This document shows positions 32,821 to 44,168 of a stretch of 64,000 nt of DNA, in pieces. Under the pieces are notes generated by a model. It searched no databases. It was not told the DNA's origin and was given only the letters and a program-made list of their open reading frames with translations. Every line of letters begins with the position of its first letter. Position 1 is the first letter of the stretch. The position numbers and the translations under genes are program-made. Source of the stretch: Sycon ciliatum (lineage: Eukaryota > Porifera > Calcarea > Leucosolenida > Sycettidae); assembly GCF_964019385.1 (NCBI RefSeq), contig NC_088645.1:36008303-36072302 (forward strand). The letters run 5' to 3'.

Positions 32821-33147
32821 GGTAGCTCGAACCACTTTGGCCATGAAAAACCTTTTACAAAAGAAGTGCTGCTTTCTCTGTTCTAAGTTGTTCTCTAGCA
32901 TGCATGGACTGCGGAAATGATATTCCTATGGGGCATACTTATGTTTTTTGTTGTACTTATGGCCACTTGAAAGTGCGAAAAACGCAATTTTCGTTACTTC
33001 GAGGCCCCATAAGCACAACAAAATACATAAGCACCCCATAGGAATATCATTTCCGCAGTCCATGCATGCTTGAGAACAACTTAGAACAAAGAAAATAGCA
33101 CTTCTTCTGTAAAAGTTTTTTTCACCTCCAAAGTGGTTTCGCTACAT
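32821..33147. mobile_element. Near-palindromic TTAA-flanked element
   Basis: TTAA then GGTAGCTCGAACCACTTTGG on the left; CCAAAGTGGTTTCGCTACAT then TTAA on the right. GGAAATGATATTCCTATGGG is mirrored at 33035-33055. The arms cover almost the whole element. Confidence 0.72.
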
Positions 33148-33253
33148 TTAAAAAAATGCACAACTACGTACACATGATCAAAGTATGACATCATTGATCG
33201 ATACATGTATCAAAGTACGACATCATTGATCGATACATGTATCAAACTCTTAC

Positions 33254-33421
33254 CAGCGCAAGAAGGCCAGATGCTTTGACCGTCGCAGTAGTGGGGCGCA
33301 GGTACGCCCGGCTTCAATCCTGGCCAGACCAATCCTGGTTTGCAGGTCAAATTCTTCAAAATATTGGTTATGTCAGTGACGGTGCCATCAAAAAAATTCC
33401 CCGGTTTCGGGCATGCTTGTA
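33254..33421 (-). CDS. Sushi/CCP-like module exon
   Basis: A 168-bp exon encodes 56 residues with acceptor CTCCTTCAG and donor GTAAGA, both phase 1. The order Cys-Pro near the start (QACPKPG), LTCKPG, HYCDG and finally WPSC with a Trp three residues before the last Cys is the four-cysteine layout of complement control protein (sushi) modules. The Gly-Tyr core is poorly conserved and the middle is Pro-rich, so this is a divergent member. Sushi and EGF modules are often shuffled together in animal adhesion and complement-like proteins. It lies between the adjacent-cysteine EGF and three ordinary EGFs of the same strand. Confidence 0.65.
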
Positions 33422-33849
33422 CTGAAGGAGAAGAAACAAAGAGAGCATTCAACGATGTATGAAGGCAGCAAAGGGAGCAGATGAGCGACCTGCAACTCTG
33501 GACTGTTTGCGGTACTGGCTTATTGCCTAGATCACATTAAAGTACACCAAAAAGTACTCCGAAAGTAATTGCAATAAAATTGCAATACAATTCACCAGTG
33601 TTGTTTAAAACTTTGTACATAACAGCTGTCCACAATATTTGCGGGCTCTTGTATCTGTCCCGTACCGTACCAATATTCGTCGTATTATGCATACGACTCC
33701 CTGATGTAGAGGGGGATTTGGAAAGAAATAGGGAGACGAGGAGGAATTTAAATTAGAATAGACGCCGATTAGGTGATAGGATGCGTCAGCATAAACATAC
33801 TTTGGAAGAGAGATCCCGTCGTCTCCAAAATAGGCGTGAACGAGCGATT

Positions 33850-34100
33850 CAGTGCCGGTCACAGGAAACGTCGGAAGAGAGATCTCGTCGACTCCAGAAC
33901 GCCCGTGATCGGTAGAGTCTCGCGGTACCAGGCAACGTCAGGACAGACATCCCGTTGAGTCCAGGAAGCCCGTGATCGGCAGAGTCTAAGCCGGTCCCAG
34001 GAAACGTCAGGACAGACATCCCGTCGAGTCCAGAACGCCCGTGATCGGCAGAGTCAGCGCCGGTCCCAGGAAACGTCAGGACAGACATCCCGTCGACGCG
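33850..34100. repeat. 69-bp tandem repeat, about 3.5 copies
   Basis: GGACAGACATCCCGT recurs at 33941, 34010 and 34079 with GGTCCCAGGAAACGTCA and CCCGTGATCGGCAGAGTC between. The period is exactly 69, open on the minus strand as a 23-residue repeat (MSVLTFPGTGADSADHGRSG). Coding is not supported otherwise. Confidence 0.85.
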
Positions 34101-34194
34101 CAGAAAAACTAAATCTGCAGCCTCTTTTTCCGTCGAACAGGATACGTATTTATATAGGAGACTGTTAAGTTATGTAATGTCCAAATTTCGACGT

Positions 34195-34700
34195 GAGCAG
34201 CAGGTACGAAGTAGTGGTTGCGACTTCGGCGATGACTTGTTTCTTACAAGTCATCGCCGAAGTCGCAACCACTACTTCGTACTGTTGTGCCCAGCGCGGG
34301 CTTGCGACTAGTTGGTTTGGAGGTGACAGCGTTGCGAATGACCGAGGGTCCTCGACGTCTGTCTCACCGGCCAGGAGCGACACTGACTCACGCTGCTATC
34401 TGGTGTTCACGAGGTGTTTGTCGCGCTGGAAATGGAGCGTCTCTGTAAGTTTGTATCCCTGGTGATGTTTGTGCCTGGAGAGTACTATATAAGTGGTGCT
34501 CTTCAGGCACAATCTTCCTCAGCCTACTCAAGCTCAACTGATGAGGGGTGAATTCCCCGAAACACTGTGTATTGAGCAGGGAGTGGTGCTTTCTTGCAGG
34601 TTTGCCGAGTCGAGGTTCGATTGACTTCTCGTGTGCTCTGGATGGCAGTCGTGAGTCAGTCAAGTGTCAAGTAAAGTCGGCGGAATAGCGCGAGCTCCGG
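34195..34700 (+). mobile_element. Hammerhead-bearing repeat element, copy 1
   Basis: An inverted repeat GTAGTGGTTGCGACTTCGGC with its mirror (34210-34280) opens the element, followed by a TATA-like box, the hammerhead and ATGGCAGTCGTGAGTCAGTC. No protein is recognisable. Another mirror of the opening arm (GCGATTTCGG-like, CATCGCCGAAGTCGCAACCA) closes it near 34745. Confidence 0.7.
34532..34577 (+). ncRNA. Type I hammerhead ribozyme in a dispersed repeat
   Basis: Stem I is GCTCAA/TTGAGC, the core is CTGATGA (34538-34544), stem II is GGGG/CCCC with loop TGAATT, then GAAA (34559-34562), stem III is AC/GT or ACA/TGT within ACACTGTGT, and cleavage is expected after A34571 (GTA). A TATA-like ACTATATAAG lies about 50 bases upstream, as in the copy at 57.7 kb. 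Confidence 0.88.
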
Positions 34701-34959
34701 TGTGGGAAGCAAACCCTTTCTTACAATGCATCGCCGAAGTCGCAACCACTACTTCTTACAATATAAGGAGATAAAAATTAAAGAAGGAGCAAAACAAAAG
34801 TAGATGATTATTAGAGAAACAACAATCCGCAATAAATTCTGCAAATACTTTTGCCTAACTCATAATATTCAAACCGATTGAAACGTTTTTGCAATACAGT
34901 GATGTGTCCAATCAACGGAAAAAGACAATTCAATCAGTTCTTATAACATGTACGATGAG

Positions 34960-35715
34960 CTAGGCAAAAAAGCATAAAAGCATAGCGTAGGGCCCTGAGC
35001 TTCCAAGCTCTCTCGTTTGGTGTTTGTTTGTGTGTTTGTGTGTTTGTTTGTTTCACGCCTGGCGCTATCCGTATCTGACGGCAAAAAAGCATAGGATGTT
35101 ATAAATTTTTCAACTCTCCTTTTTTTCAGGCATATCCTTGGATTCGAACCCGGACTATCGCCCTACATGCATTCCCCCATACACTCCGCATTCATACCCA
35201 TTCTTCCAAGTTGCTTTACGTTATTATCTTGCGTTTGAAAGCCCTATTTGAGTATTGCGGGCAGCTGTATGTGGCCAGCTGTGTTTGATGGCACGGTACG
35301 GTACGGGAGACGGTGTCGTATTACCCTCGATCGTACCTGTCCCGTACCTATCCACTACCGTACCGTGCCATCAAAGACGGCTGGCCACAATGCATATTCA
35401 AATAGGGCTTTCAAATGCAAGATCACAATGTGAAACAACTTGGAAGAATGGGTATGAATGCGAAGTGTATGGGGGAATGCATGTAGGGCGATAGTGCGGG
35501 TTCGAATCCCAGGATATGCCTGAAAAAAAGGAGAATTGAAAATTTATAGGGGGATGCATGCAGGGCGCGCGATAGTGCGGGTTCGAATCCCAGGTTATGT
35601 CTTTAAAAAAAAGGAAATTTTTAAAGGATTTATAACATCCCTATGCTTTTTTGTCTAGGTCATCAAGGCAAAAAAGCATAGCGTAGGGTCCTGAGCTTCC
35701 AAGCTCTCTCGTTGT
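34960..35715. repeat. Dispersed palindromic family E, copy 1
   Basis: Ends in GCATAGCGTAGGGCCCTGAG plus CTTCCAAGCTCTCTCG. Two arms with TCTTCCAAGTTGCTTTACGT and its mirror, GGTTCGAATCCCAGG-type boxes, and a centre of TACGGTACGG repeats. The GGTTCGAATCC string equals a Pol III B box, but no convincing A box accompanies it. Confidence 0.7.
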
Positions 35716-36213
35716 CATGATAAATTTCGGTGGTGTGTTCTCTTCATGGGGGACTTGCATGGCCCCCAAGGAATGGGGAATCGCGAAAACTAGACCCCAA
35801 AAGTCAATATACGAAGCCAGGGAGGGCCAAGTGTGGTGATGCAGAGGGCAGTCGATTACCTTTGCTGTCAAGAGAGCGCTGCAGCTGTTAGCATTGGCAG
35901 CCCTTTGACATGCGTTACACATCACCCCGACTTCGTGTCAGCTTGTCTAGACAAAACTGTTCTGACCATATGCCTCACGGCGTATTGAGAATTTCGGGAT
36001 CCTCGTACTCGGACCAGTGAAGTCGTCCGCTCCAATCTCCTGGCCCTCATCTGGCTGCGCTTCTACCAGGGGCACCTCAGGACCCAACTTCATTTTAAAT
36101 TATTTGAGACTAGAACCAATGCTATCTACCGACAATAGACTGGTTGTCGATTGACATTGCTCTCACACATGAACGCAAGCATAGCATAATTGCGCATACA
36201 TGCACATGCATGG

Positions 36214-36216
<3 letters not shown>

Positions 36217-36271
<55 letters not shown>
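36217..36271. repeat. CA microsatellite
   Basis: About 27 uninterrupted CA units. Confidence 0.95.
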
Positions 36272-36655
36272 GCGAACCAAAGCACATTAGACACCCTTAG
36301 CAAAAAACGTTATGTTGTAACGGTATTATCGTAAGGGGGAAAATACCGTGATTTGGGCTCGACCTTTAGCAAAATGCACGCTATTTTTAGTACGCTGTTG
36401 CCACGAGAATAGCTTTGATTTCGCGAGGTACAACCATTTTTGTCACCATGTACGCGATACAAGGTGAAATGCGTACGGACTATGCAATATTTGGCTAAAA
36501 CACGTACCGTTGGTCACAACGATAAATCAGCCCCCATAACGTTTATACGCTGCAGCTTCAACGCTATTTGGGTGATCAAGGTACGAGTACCGTAAAAAAT
36601 AGCGTTACCATTGTTTGCTAACAGTCCGTGCGCCAGGCCACTGAGTGGGCCGTTT

Positions 36656-36868
36656 TCATTTTCCTGGGTCCGATCTCGCGGGAAAAAGTCTGCACAAAAC
36701 TGTGTTGGTGAAGATGATGACGACAATGGCAGTTGGGGGAGAAATTTGGCAATTGTTTTGGCCTTTCTCGCGGCCTGTCTCCGCTCCTTTGCCTTTGCAG
36801 CAATGGAAGATGATGAGTTCAATGTTGTGCTTTGACGCCGAGTAGAAAATTTGAATCGCAAACGCCAT
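36656..36868 (-). CDS. Possible start of a minus-strand gene, head to head with 36976
   Basis: AAGATGGCG at 36871-36863 opens a minus-strand frame MAFAIQIFYSASKHNIELII. A neighbouring frame of the same strand is longer and basic/Ser-rich (KAKERRQAARKAKTIAKFLP). No family is recognised. The interval of about 110 bp to the plus-strand ATG would be a two-way promoter if both are real. Confidence 0.25.
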   Translation of the reverse strand: MAFAIQIFYSASKHNIELIIFHCCKGKGAETGREKGQNNCQISPPTAIVVIIFTNTVLCRLFPARSDPGK

Positions 36869-36975
36869 CTTGGGCTTTATTTATGGAAGAAACTGCTCTC
36901 CACGATTTGCTGGTTTCGCCGACTGGCATCGAGAAGTAGACGAGCTGAGCTTTCCAAGAGCTGCGGACACCAAGC

Positions 36976-36988
36976 TCTCATGGCGGAT
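36976..36988 (+). CDS. Possible first coding exon of a plus-strand gene
   Basis: ATGGCGGATCTTA is followed by a strong donor GTAAGTA. The start context and donor suggest the 5-prime end of a gene (MADL...), in a CG-richer island at 36640-36980. No later exon could be recognised up to 39500, so this is a weak call. Confidence 0.3.
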
Positions 36989-39591
36989 CTTAGTAAGTAC
37001 ATATTGTTGTGTAGTGAGATGATAATGGTTTGAGCATTCCTGCCTGGAATAACCGATGGCACTAAGTGGAATCTCAAAATTGTTTTTTAGTATTTTTACG
37101 AGCACAAGTGTTGCCTTGTTGAAAATAGCACAACAAGAAGAAAGAAGCATCCAAAGGAATACGATATCATAAATAAATGTGTTCTCTTCCCGTATAGTGT
37201 GCCTGTGCTTAGGATGGTACTGTTGAGGAATCCGAAAGTGCGAAATTTGTATGTCTTGACACTCTGTATATTGTAAAATTTGCATGACATTTTGGTGGGT
37301 ATGGACTTGTAGTTGTATTCTCTTGAGATGTACCCTCGTTGCTGCTGCTGCATGGCTGCGGATGGACATGCTGGCCTTAATTGCCATCAAAGCTTCTCTT
37401 GGTGTCATTGTAATAATATATTCTCTGTCGATATTATCGATTAAAACGAACCGAATGCTGTCTCGTTTCATGTACGCCGCTGACGCAGCTCCACTGCATT
37501 CATATTTTGGTGGCTGAACCAAGAGTCCATAGCCGCAAGAGCATGCAACTTTGCACGAGGGGTCTGAAGGGGCTTGCTGCCCACATTACGTAGCGACAAA
37601 CTGGGGTACCGGCTGGGGCAGTGCGCAACGATCTGCTGTGGTTTTCAGATTGAAAGCGCGCTTTTTCTCATAAGAGCCTTATGAAGGTTTGTGTGCATGG
37701 TGTATCGCATGCAGACACTGCCTCGAACCTGCTGCGTTTCTGTGTGTAACCGATCCACCAGGGGTTAATAATCAGGGTTACGTCCTCTTGGCAGAACTAC
37801 CGGCAGTGATGCCCAGCCATGCCAACATTCTAAAGCGCGATGCATGATATCACTTCTGCGACGCGATGCGCGACGATGCGATTGAGAATTTTTTCTGCAA
37901 ATTATTGCAGTGAGTGCTGCTTCACTGGAACCAAAATATGGTTCAAGTGAAGCAGCACCCACTGCAATTATACTTATAGGGACAACCAAATCCACTTCCA
38001 TGGAGTTCAGTGTATTATCTGTATAACATTGGAAAAGTGTAGTGTATAAAGAGCGGAGCACTTTTTCCATTGAATTACCTTCTGTGTTTCATGCATTATT
38101 CCTACTGTCGTTAAAATGCTGCCTTATCTTGTGCGATCTGTGTGTCTTCTCAGGTAGATAGTGCTCCAACGCGTCTTGGCATTGTGTGAGAACAGCACGA
38201 AGAGGACCTTGGGTATTAACGCGTCTTGGCATTGTGTGAGAACAGCACGAAGAGGACCTTGGGTATTGCAGCCTTTCCGCAGAAAGGGAATGACTCGCTT
38301 CTTTGTGCTAGTGTGCAAACATCCATGTGTTCTCCCAGTACTGCTGTTAGCTCAGCCAGAGGATTATCGCAGATCTGAGTGTGACAAGCGATCAGCTGTA
38401 ATAGCTTTGTTGTCAATGCTTGCACTGCTGTCAACTATTATCTATTCTAGGTGTGCCTCGTAGCACTTCTTGCAAAAGACATCATTCTATGCTATTGTCA
38501 TGTTCTTACTCCTTGGAACTGCTGAGACCGTTTCATAGTGGGAACACTTCATCTGTGCCTGTTTGTCCATAACCGTCTTACATGTGCTGCAATGCCGCCT
38601 ATATTGGCTCGGCGTGCACTTTTGAGCTTGTCCGCTACGTTTCGTTTCATACACTTCTGTAGTAACGCAATGAAGATTCTCATTGACACTCCTTTACACA
38701 GCCAGCGTATGTGGATATTAGTCTGTAGATGGCTGCAATTTGGGTTTTTGTCTTTCGCCGTTCACTATTTTACCAAAATATTCCAATATTCTGCATTTGT
38801 TGGATGTGTACACTGGTGTCCAGACGAGTTGCTTGGCATAACTCGCAGACAGGAATGCATACACGCCCAGGGTGTAGCTGAGTGGCATTATTACACCGTC
38901 CTGATGTGTTCATTGTGAGTGCTACATGTTTCCAGCTGTCCTCCATATACATGTAAATAGCGAGAAAAACAGAGGTTAGAAAATTGGTCGTTGTGGTGTT
39001 ATTTGGTCTTGGACACCGGCGAGAGACCACATACTAAAAGACTAAGGCTTGTTCTTCTGGATGTTGTAGTGGGTGTTACTACGCGTGCCTGGAATACTTG
39101 ACGGCACTAAGCTAAAGTCCTGCGTAAAGAAAAATTCAAATTTCGACAGTCGGAGAAGACGTGATGCTGCATGGGACAGAAGCACCCCGCGAGAAAACGT
39201 TCGAAACTGAGGATAGAAGTTTGCCTTATCCGGCGATGGACGGCGTGTCAGGTCTGAACTCGAACGAAAAAGGGCCTTGTAAGGCCCACCTTGCAATGAC
39301 TAGAAACTAACAATTCTCAAGAAATAGCTCAAAAAGTTCAAAGTCCACTGACTCTGGAAAATAAAAAACACGGATAGAGTGCGATATTTTGAATCTGGCG
39401 CACGGACTGCGAAGGGTGTCTTATATGAGCAAATTGTAGATTTCAACGTTAAAACGGACCCATGCAGCGTGCCGGTTTTGAACGGTTCTTGCACTCGGAT
39501 TCATGTGACCAGTCTACTGTGCAGTAGGACACTTGCAGGACAAGTGCATGAATCACATTGTACTTATGGCCATGTTATGTACCGTATTTTC
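36989..39591. other. Largely unassigned sequence
   Basis: Contains a perfect-looking hairpin at 37910-37970 (CAGTGAGTGCTGCTTCACT mirrored by AGTGAAGCAGCACCCACTG), the 52-bp duplication at 38164, and a shared block TGCCTGGAATA..GGCACTAAG at 37041 and 39089. The minus-strand frame 37522-36881 is long but matches nothing I know. Confidence 0.4.
38164..38269. repeat. 52-bp tandem duplication
   Basis: ACGCGTCTTGGCATTGTGTG to AGAGGACCTTGGGTATT occurs twice back to back. Confidence 0.9.
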
Positions 39592-39762
39592 CGGAGTATA
39601 GTGCGCACGTTAGATGTGCTATTTTAGGCCCTAAATCGCAGGCGTGCACTATGCTCCGAATATGAAATGCATGTACTTCAACGAAGATTGAAGTGCGCAC
39701 CCCCAATGAAGATTGGAGGTGCGCGTTATACAAAGGTGCGCACTATACTCCGAAAAACACGG
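39592..39762. mobile_element. 171-bp relative of the 21.1 kb TIR element
   Basis: TIRs CCGTATTTTCCGGAGTATAG and CTATACTCCGAAAAACACGG, TA on both sides. Contains inner repeats of GTGCGCAC and two copies of the AAGATTG-linked centre. Confidence 0.78.
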
Positions 39763-39960
39763 TATCTTTTTCACATATTATTTATTATTATTATTAAAAA
39801 GTATGTCCGCGTAGGTGGCGGGGTGCCACTTTCGCTTATGCCATTCAGGAGTGATGTCTGAAGAGTAATACGATACAATGAAATGACAGAAGTGACGTCA
39901 ACAAAAGCCGGCAGCAACAATACCAATAGGACTTCTGGAAAACTTCATCCAAAGTATAAA

Positions 39961-40618
39961 ACGAGAGAGCTTTGAAGCTCAGGGCCCTACGCTATGTTTT
40001 TTTGCCTTGATGACCTAGACAAAAAAAGCATAAGAATGTTATAAATTCTTATAATTTTCTACTTTTTGTTTTTAGACATAATCTGGGATTCGAACCCGCA
40101 CTATCGTCCTGCATGCATCTCCCGATACACTTCGCATACATACTAATTCTTCCAAGTTGCTTCACGTTATGATCTTGTATTTGAAAGCCCTATTTGAATA
40201 TGCATTGTGGCCAGCCGTCTTTGATTGTACGGTACGGGACAGGTACGGGACAGGGTAATACGACACCATCTACCGCCTTGATGACGGCTAAAAAAAGAAT
40301 AGGGATGTTATAAAATTTTCAATTTTCCTATTTTTCAGGCATTTAACACCTGGGATTCGAACCCGCACTATCGCCCTACATGCATTCCCCCATACACTTC
40401 GCATTCATACTCATTCTTCCAAGTTGCTTCACGTTATGATCTTGCGTTTGAAAGCCCTATTTGAATAGTGCGGCCAGCTGTATGTGGCCAGCTGTGTTTG
40501 ATGGTACGGTACGGGACAGGTGTGACACAAACACACAAACACCGGATTAAAGCTGTGTGGACCCTGGCTAGCGCCAGACATTACTGAAGTAACGTCTTCT
40601 GCATAGCTACGGGAATAA
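39961..40618. repeat. Dispersed palindromic family E, copy 2
   Basis: Runs from GAGAGCTTTGAAGCTCAGGG to ACGTCTTCTGCATAGCTACG. Contains two GGGATTCGAACCCGCACTAT boxes and the ACGGGACAGG centre. It preserves the uninterrupted site hit by the insertion at 55463-56371. Confidence 0.7.
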
Positions 40619-40677
40619 AATAGAATATGCATACAACATGTCTGGCGGAATCACGTGGATCACGAGAATCAGTCCTG

Positions 40678-40869
40678 CTAGGTGGGGCGGGCTCCACGCC
40701 ATGCCTGTCGGTCCGCTGCCATTGTGCGGACTGTGTCAGCATCTAGCGGCTGGTGGAGGGTAAGTCCATGCCATGACGACAGTTCCGTCTGCAAGACCGT
40801 TACCAAAGTCGTCCGAGGTCGACCCCTGAAACGTTCAGTGCCCTCGTCGTTGGCCAAGCAAAGATACAT
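40678..40869 (-). pseudogene. LINE C-terminal fragment
   Basis: The peptide RFRGRPRTTLVTVLQTELSS followed by GLTLHQPLDADTVRTMAADR and QAWR has the G-R-P-R...L-A-x-D-R-x-x-W form that closes many LINE RT proteins. No other part of the element remains. Confidence 0.6.
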
Positions 40870-41430
40870 ATCGATACATATCCACTGCCAATTGTGGAGG
40901 AGCAGTTGGGGCCAATTTTGGAGGAGCAGTTAGGGCCAAACGAAAGATATGGCCAGCGAGACTGTAGCTCTGCCTTGTGATCATCACATATGTGCAAGTT
41001 GATAAGGGGTTTTCCTTCTATCGACTCAACCTTATCAACTGGCCTATCGACATATCGACTCAGTCGTTTCACCTCTAGTTCTCACTATGACAGACTGAGT
41101 GCAATCGCATGATATGACCTACTGGACTTGTTGTTTGATCTTCGTAATCCGCTGTAGTATTTCCCCTTATTCGGTCTGTCAGCGCTTGCTGTCACCCAGC
41201 GCTGGGGAGGGGGGGGGAAGCACCCCCCCCCCCGGCAAACGCATACTTCATTCTCTATTTTGATACATTGATTGTTCTCTCAAACTTTAAACTGGATGTA
41301 AACACAGGAGGTGCCTTCGGTGTCAATTCAAATAATCCATCCGGAATAACTCGTCTGTGTGGAATTCCTGTTGCGGCCAATAACTACAGCACTGCTGGGT
41401 GCCAAAGAACTAGTTGGTCAGAGGTCTAGC

Positions 41431-41697
41431 AAGAGTACATAACCCCCAGAGTGTGCAACTCTCACATACCCTGCTGTCCCGACAGAATTTCAAGTTGTGT
41501 ACGGGTGTCAACGCATCACACGTTTTTCTTTGCAATAGTTAGTACAGGATCGATCGGCTTCGGTCAACCACAGGTTCCGGATTCGTCTGATAGTCCGTGT
41601 ACAGTGCGCATTGCATCATCAAAATGACGTCCACTTGATATTCTGTCGGGACAGCACCCATAGTGGAGTTGCACACTCTGGGGGATTATGTACTCTT
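41431..41697. mobile_element. Miniature element, AAGAGTACATAA family
   Basis: Same TIRs; the interior (GATCGATCGGCTTCGGTCAA, GGTTCCGGATTCGTCTGA) is the reverse complement of the 4 kb copy. Flanks AGGTCTAGC and GGTTCTAGC agree at 7 of 9 positions. Confidence 0.75.
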
Positions 41698-41778
41698 GGT
41701 TCTAGCCTAGCCCGTTCTTACTTTTAGCGAATACAGCAGTTTCGTTTTTATTTGATGGTACCGACTTGTACACTTGAC

Positions 41779-42175
41779 CCATTGCGCAATGACGTAATTT
41801 GTACCATAAACACCCTTCACAGCCACCTGGGGGTAGGCCTTGGCGGATAATGCTCGAAAAGGTGGCAGATTCTGCTTTTTTTGCACCGAAATTGGCAGAA
41901 CCATACAAACCTTATGGAGGGCAATTCCTCGAATTCTGCTCCATTTCTTTATCCACATACCAAACATGCATGAAACTTACCAGAAAAAGTACCGAATTCT
42001 GCCAATTTTTCTGCCGGCATTATCCGCCAAGGCCTACCTGGGGGGGGGGGGGGGGGGGGGTCGTCTGGGGTGTTGAACAGTGCACTCCTGATCCCAGCAT
42101 GCATACTCACAAGCATTACGCATGCATTCCATATTTGGCTGTGAAGAGTGTTTTTACGTCATTGCGCAATGGGTC
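41779..42175. mobile_element. TIR element CCCATTGCGCAATGACGT with an inner TIR element
   Basis: CCCATTGCGCAATGACGT is mirrored at 42157-42175, with GTGTTTATGG/TGGCTGTGAAG-like sub-ends. Inside, AGGCCTTGGCGGATAATG (41836) is mirrored by CATTATCCGCCAAGGCCT (42018), followed by a G tract. Confidence 0.68.
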
Positions 42176-42295
42176 CATTATGCAGAGTTATACGTCTGAG
42201 TGTACAGAATAGTGTACATTACGGTTTCCGTTCTTATCTGCAAAACATACAGCCCATCTCTGTCTTAAAAAATTGTGAAAATCTAGCCTGGTCGT

Positions 42296-42352
42296 TCTTC
42301 GACGGTCCGTTCTTCGACGGTCCGTTCTTCGACGGTCCGTTCTTCGGCGCCC
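42296..42352. repeat. 15-bp tandem repeat, four copies
   Basis: TTCTTCGACGGTCCG repeated, the last copy changed to TTCTTCGGCGCCCG. Confidence 0.9.
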
Positions 42353-42392
42353 GACAGTACTATAAAGCTGCATGAAGATCAACAGTACTAAC

Positions 42393-42524
42393 TTGTACAT
42401 TCTTCGATCCCTGGAATTGTCCTATTGGCTCTATACCCGAGTTGGCAGCATGTATAGTTTCCCATCTCATTGATGCACCTTTTATAGTCACAGGGTGGTG
42501 AGGGCAGAAGACACTCGTTGATAT
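42393..42524 (-). CDS. EGF-like exon with adjacent fourth and fifth cysteines
   Basis: The 132-bp exon gives 44 residues beginning DINECLLPSPPCDYKRCINE and ending PGIEECT. The acceptor is TTTTGTGGCAG and the donor is GTTAGT, both phase 1. It starts like a calcium-binding EGF, but Cys4 and Cys5 are adjacent (YTCCQLGY) where most EGF modules have one residue between them. The exon at 20430-20555 shows the same pattern, so it is probably a real sub-type rather than decay. A CA repeat lies just upstream on the same strand (42541-42605). Part of the exon's 3-prime half lies next to sequence resembling the dispersed repeat of 900-930 (TTGGCTCTATACCCGAGTT), which is a curious overlap. Confidence 0.78.
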
Positions 42525-42605
42525 CTGCCACAAAATAACACACATACATGCTCGTACACACGCACACGCACACACACACACACAGGCACACACACACACA
42601 CAAAC

Positions 42606-44021
42606 GAAAATGTGAGAAGGAGCCAACTACCAGCCTGATTAGCTCTAGCCTGACCCACTGCCTTGTAGTTGGAATGGGTGCTGCCTCTCTTGTGAACTGC
42701 ACAGGCATCATCCTAACACAGACCATCTATTTCCACCATGGTCAACATAGTGATAAATGTCACCCCGCTGATGCATTCTTTTCTTCCGATTATCATATTC
42801 TTTCCTTCTTTCTTTCTTTTTCTTCTCTTGCCATGGCTGGCTAATGTCCCCTCCTTTGCATTGGCTTCTGCCATTGGACGGTGAAATAAAAGAAAAAGAA
42901 ATAAATAAATCTGTGGACAGTCTAGGGGACGGAGGCAAAAATACATGTTTTTAACACAAGACATTCCTGTTCTTCAGACTTTTCCTTTTTCCATGAATAT
43001 AATACCATTCTGTAGGACCTTGCTAGCTACAAAAGGCCCAAATACGTTTTATTCTTTGCAGTTGTCCACATACTCGCCGGAACACCAGTCACAACCGCAA
43101 AGAACTTTGTTTGTTTTATTTAGTTCACTGCAGGCACGCATGGGCAATATCTGTCTTCTCACCCGGAACTGTCACAGAACTGTCTTACATGTAAAAAACA
43201 ATAATGAGAAGATGAAAGAAAGTGTTGTACAACATGTGTAGTTATCGAATGCGTCAGCATGTCTTTACCCTTTCCTGTTGGTATGTCTTACTGGTATTTG
43301 GGCATAAAAGTCTGTTACTAAGTAGCACATACAATGTACATACTTGGTCCGCATCAGCAATATTGTCGCTATCTTTCGACTATTTGACCTTGACTTTGGA
43401 CATCAACAGGTGCACTTGAGGTGATAAAACTTGGTACGATGGAAGGCAAGGTATAGAATGACAACTAGCCATGAGGAATTTATTGTCCAAGGAAGGGATC
43501 ATAATTTTTCTGGTCCTCCTCATCGCTGCTCTCGGCGCTGGTGACAAACACTTTTGCTCGGGATCAACTCTCTTGCTGTCGCAAGCTCATCTCTCTTCCT
43601 CTCCGCTGCCTGGCTATTTTCTAAAGGGAAGTCGATCGTGACGGTCGCCTTCTCTGTAGGACTTAGCCGTGTGGGCAGCACGCCTGCCTGTGTGGTTCAA
43701 ATCGATAAGATTTGATTTTGAAAGACGACGATGCGTACAGTACGCATACTTGCAAATCTCCACGATGCGCTGGATACTCCGAGTGTTGAGCTGGAGGTGA
43801 GGGAACTGCGATCTCAGCTTGGCGAACGATACCTGGAGTGAGCGATCTCAGCAGTTGCAAAATGGAACGGATTCCGAGTAGCCGATTACTTTCTTGTGGG
43901 CTGCGCTGCTCTTGCCTGCACAGTGTGAAAAGATATTCTATTTTGATGCGGCGCTGTATCAATCAGAATCGCCCATCCGTCGCTCTCGAAATGCACTCAA
44001 AATCTAGTCAGACCTTTCAAG
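42606..44021. other. Intron sequence, no gene recognised
   Basis: Between the 42.4 kb exon and the nest at 44 kb. A minus-strand frame at 43962-43663 is Arg-rich but unassigned. Confidence 0.35.
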
Positions 44022-44168
44022 TACAGGTGAAATCCTGATAATTCGAATGTTGCTTAATTAGAACATACTGCTTAATTAGAAGTTTCTTCCGGGACCGATT
44101 TCTGTCAATATGATTTCCACATAACAATTTCTGATAATTAGAACCTCGAACTGGGTATGTCTGGTTAA

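Noticed and set aside
35500..35620. A tRNA gene because of GGTTCGAATCCCAGG
   Set aside because: No acceptor, D-arm or A box at the right distance; the string is part of the palindromic family E.
36881..37522. A 213-codon minus-strand frame as a gene
   Set aside because: No recognisable domain or splice support, and it overlaps the plus-strand candidate start; kept only as unassigned.
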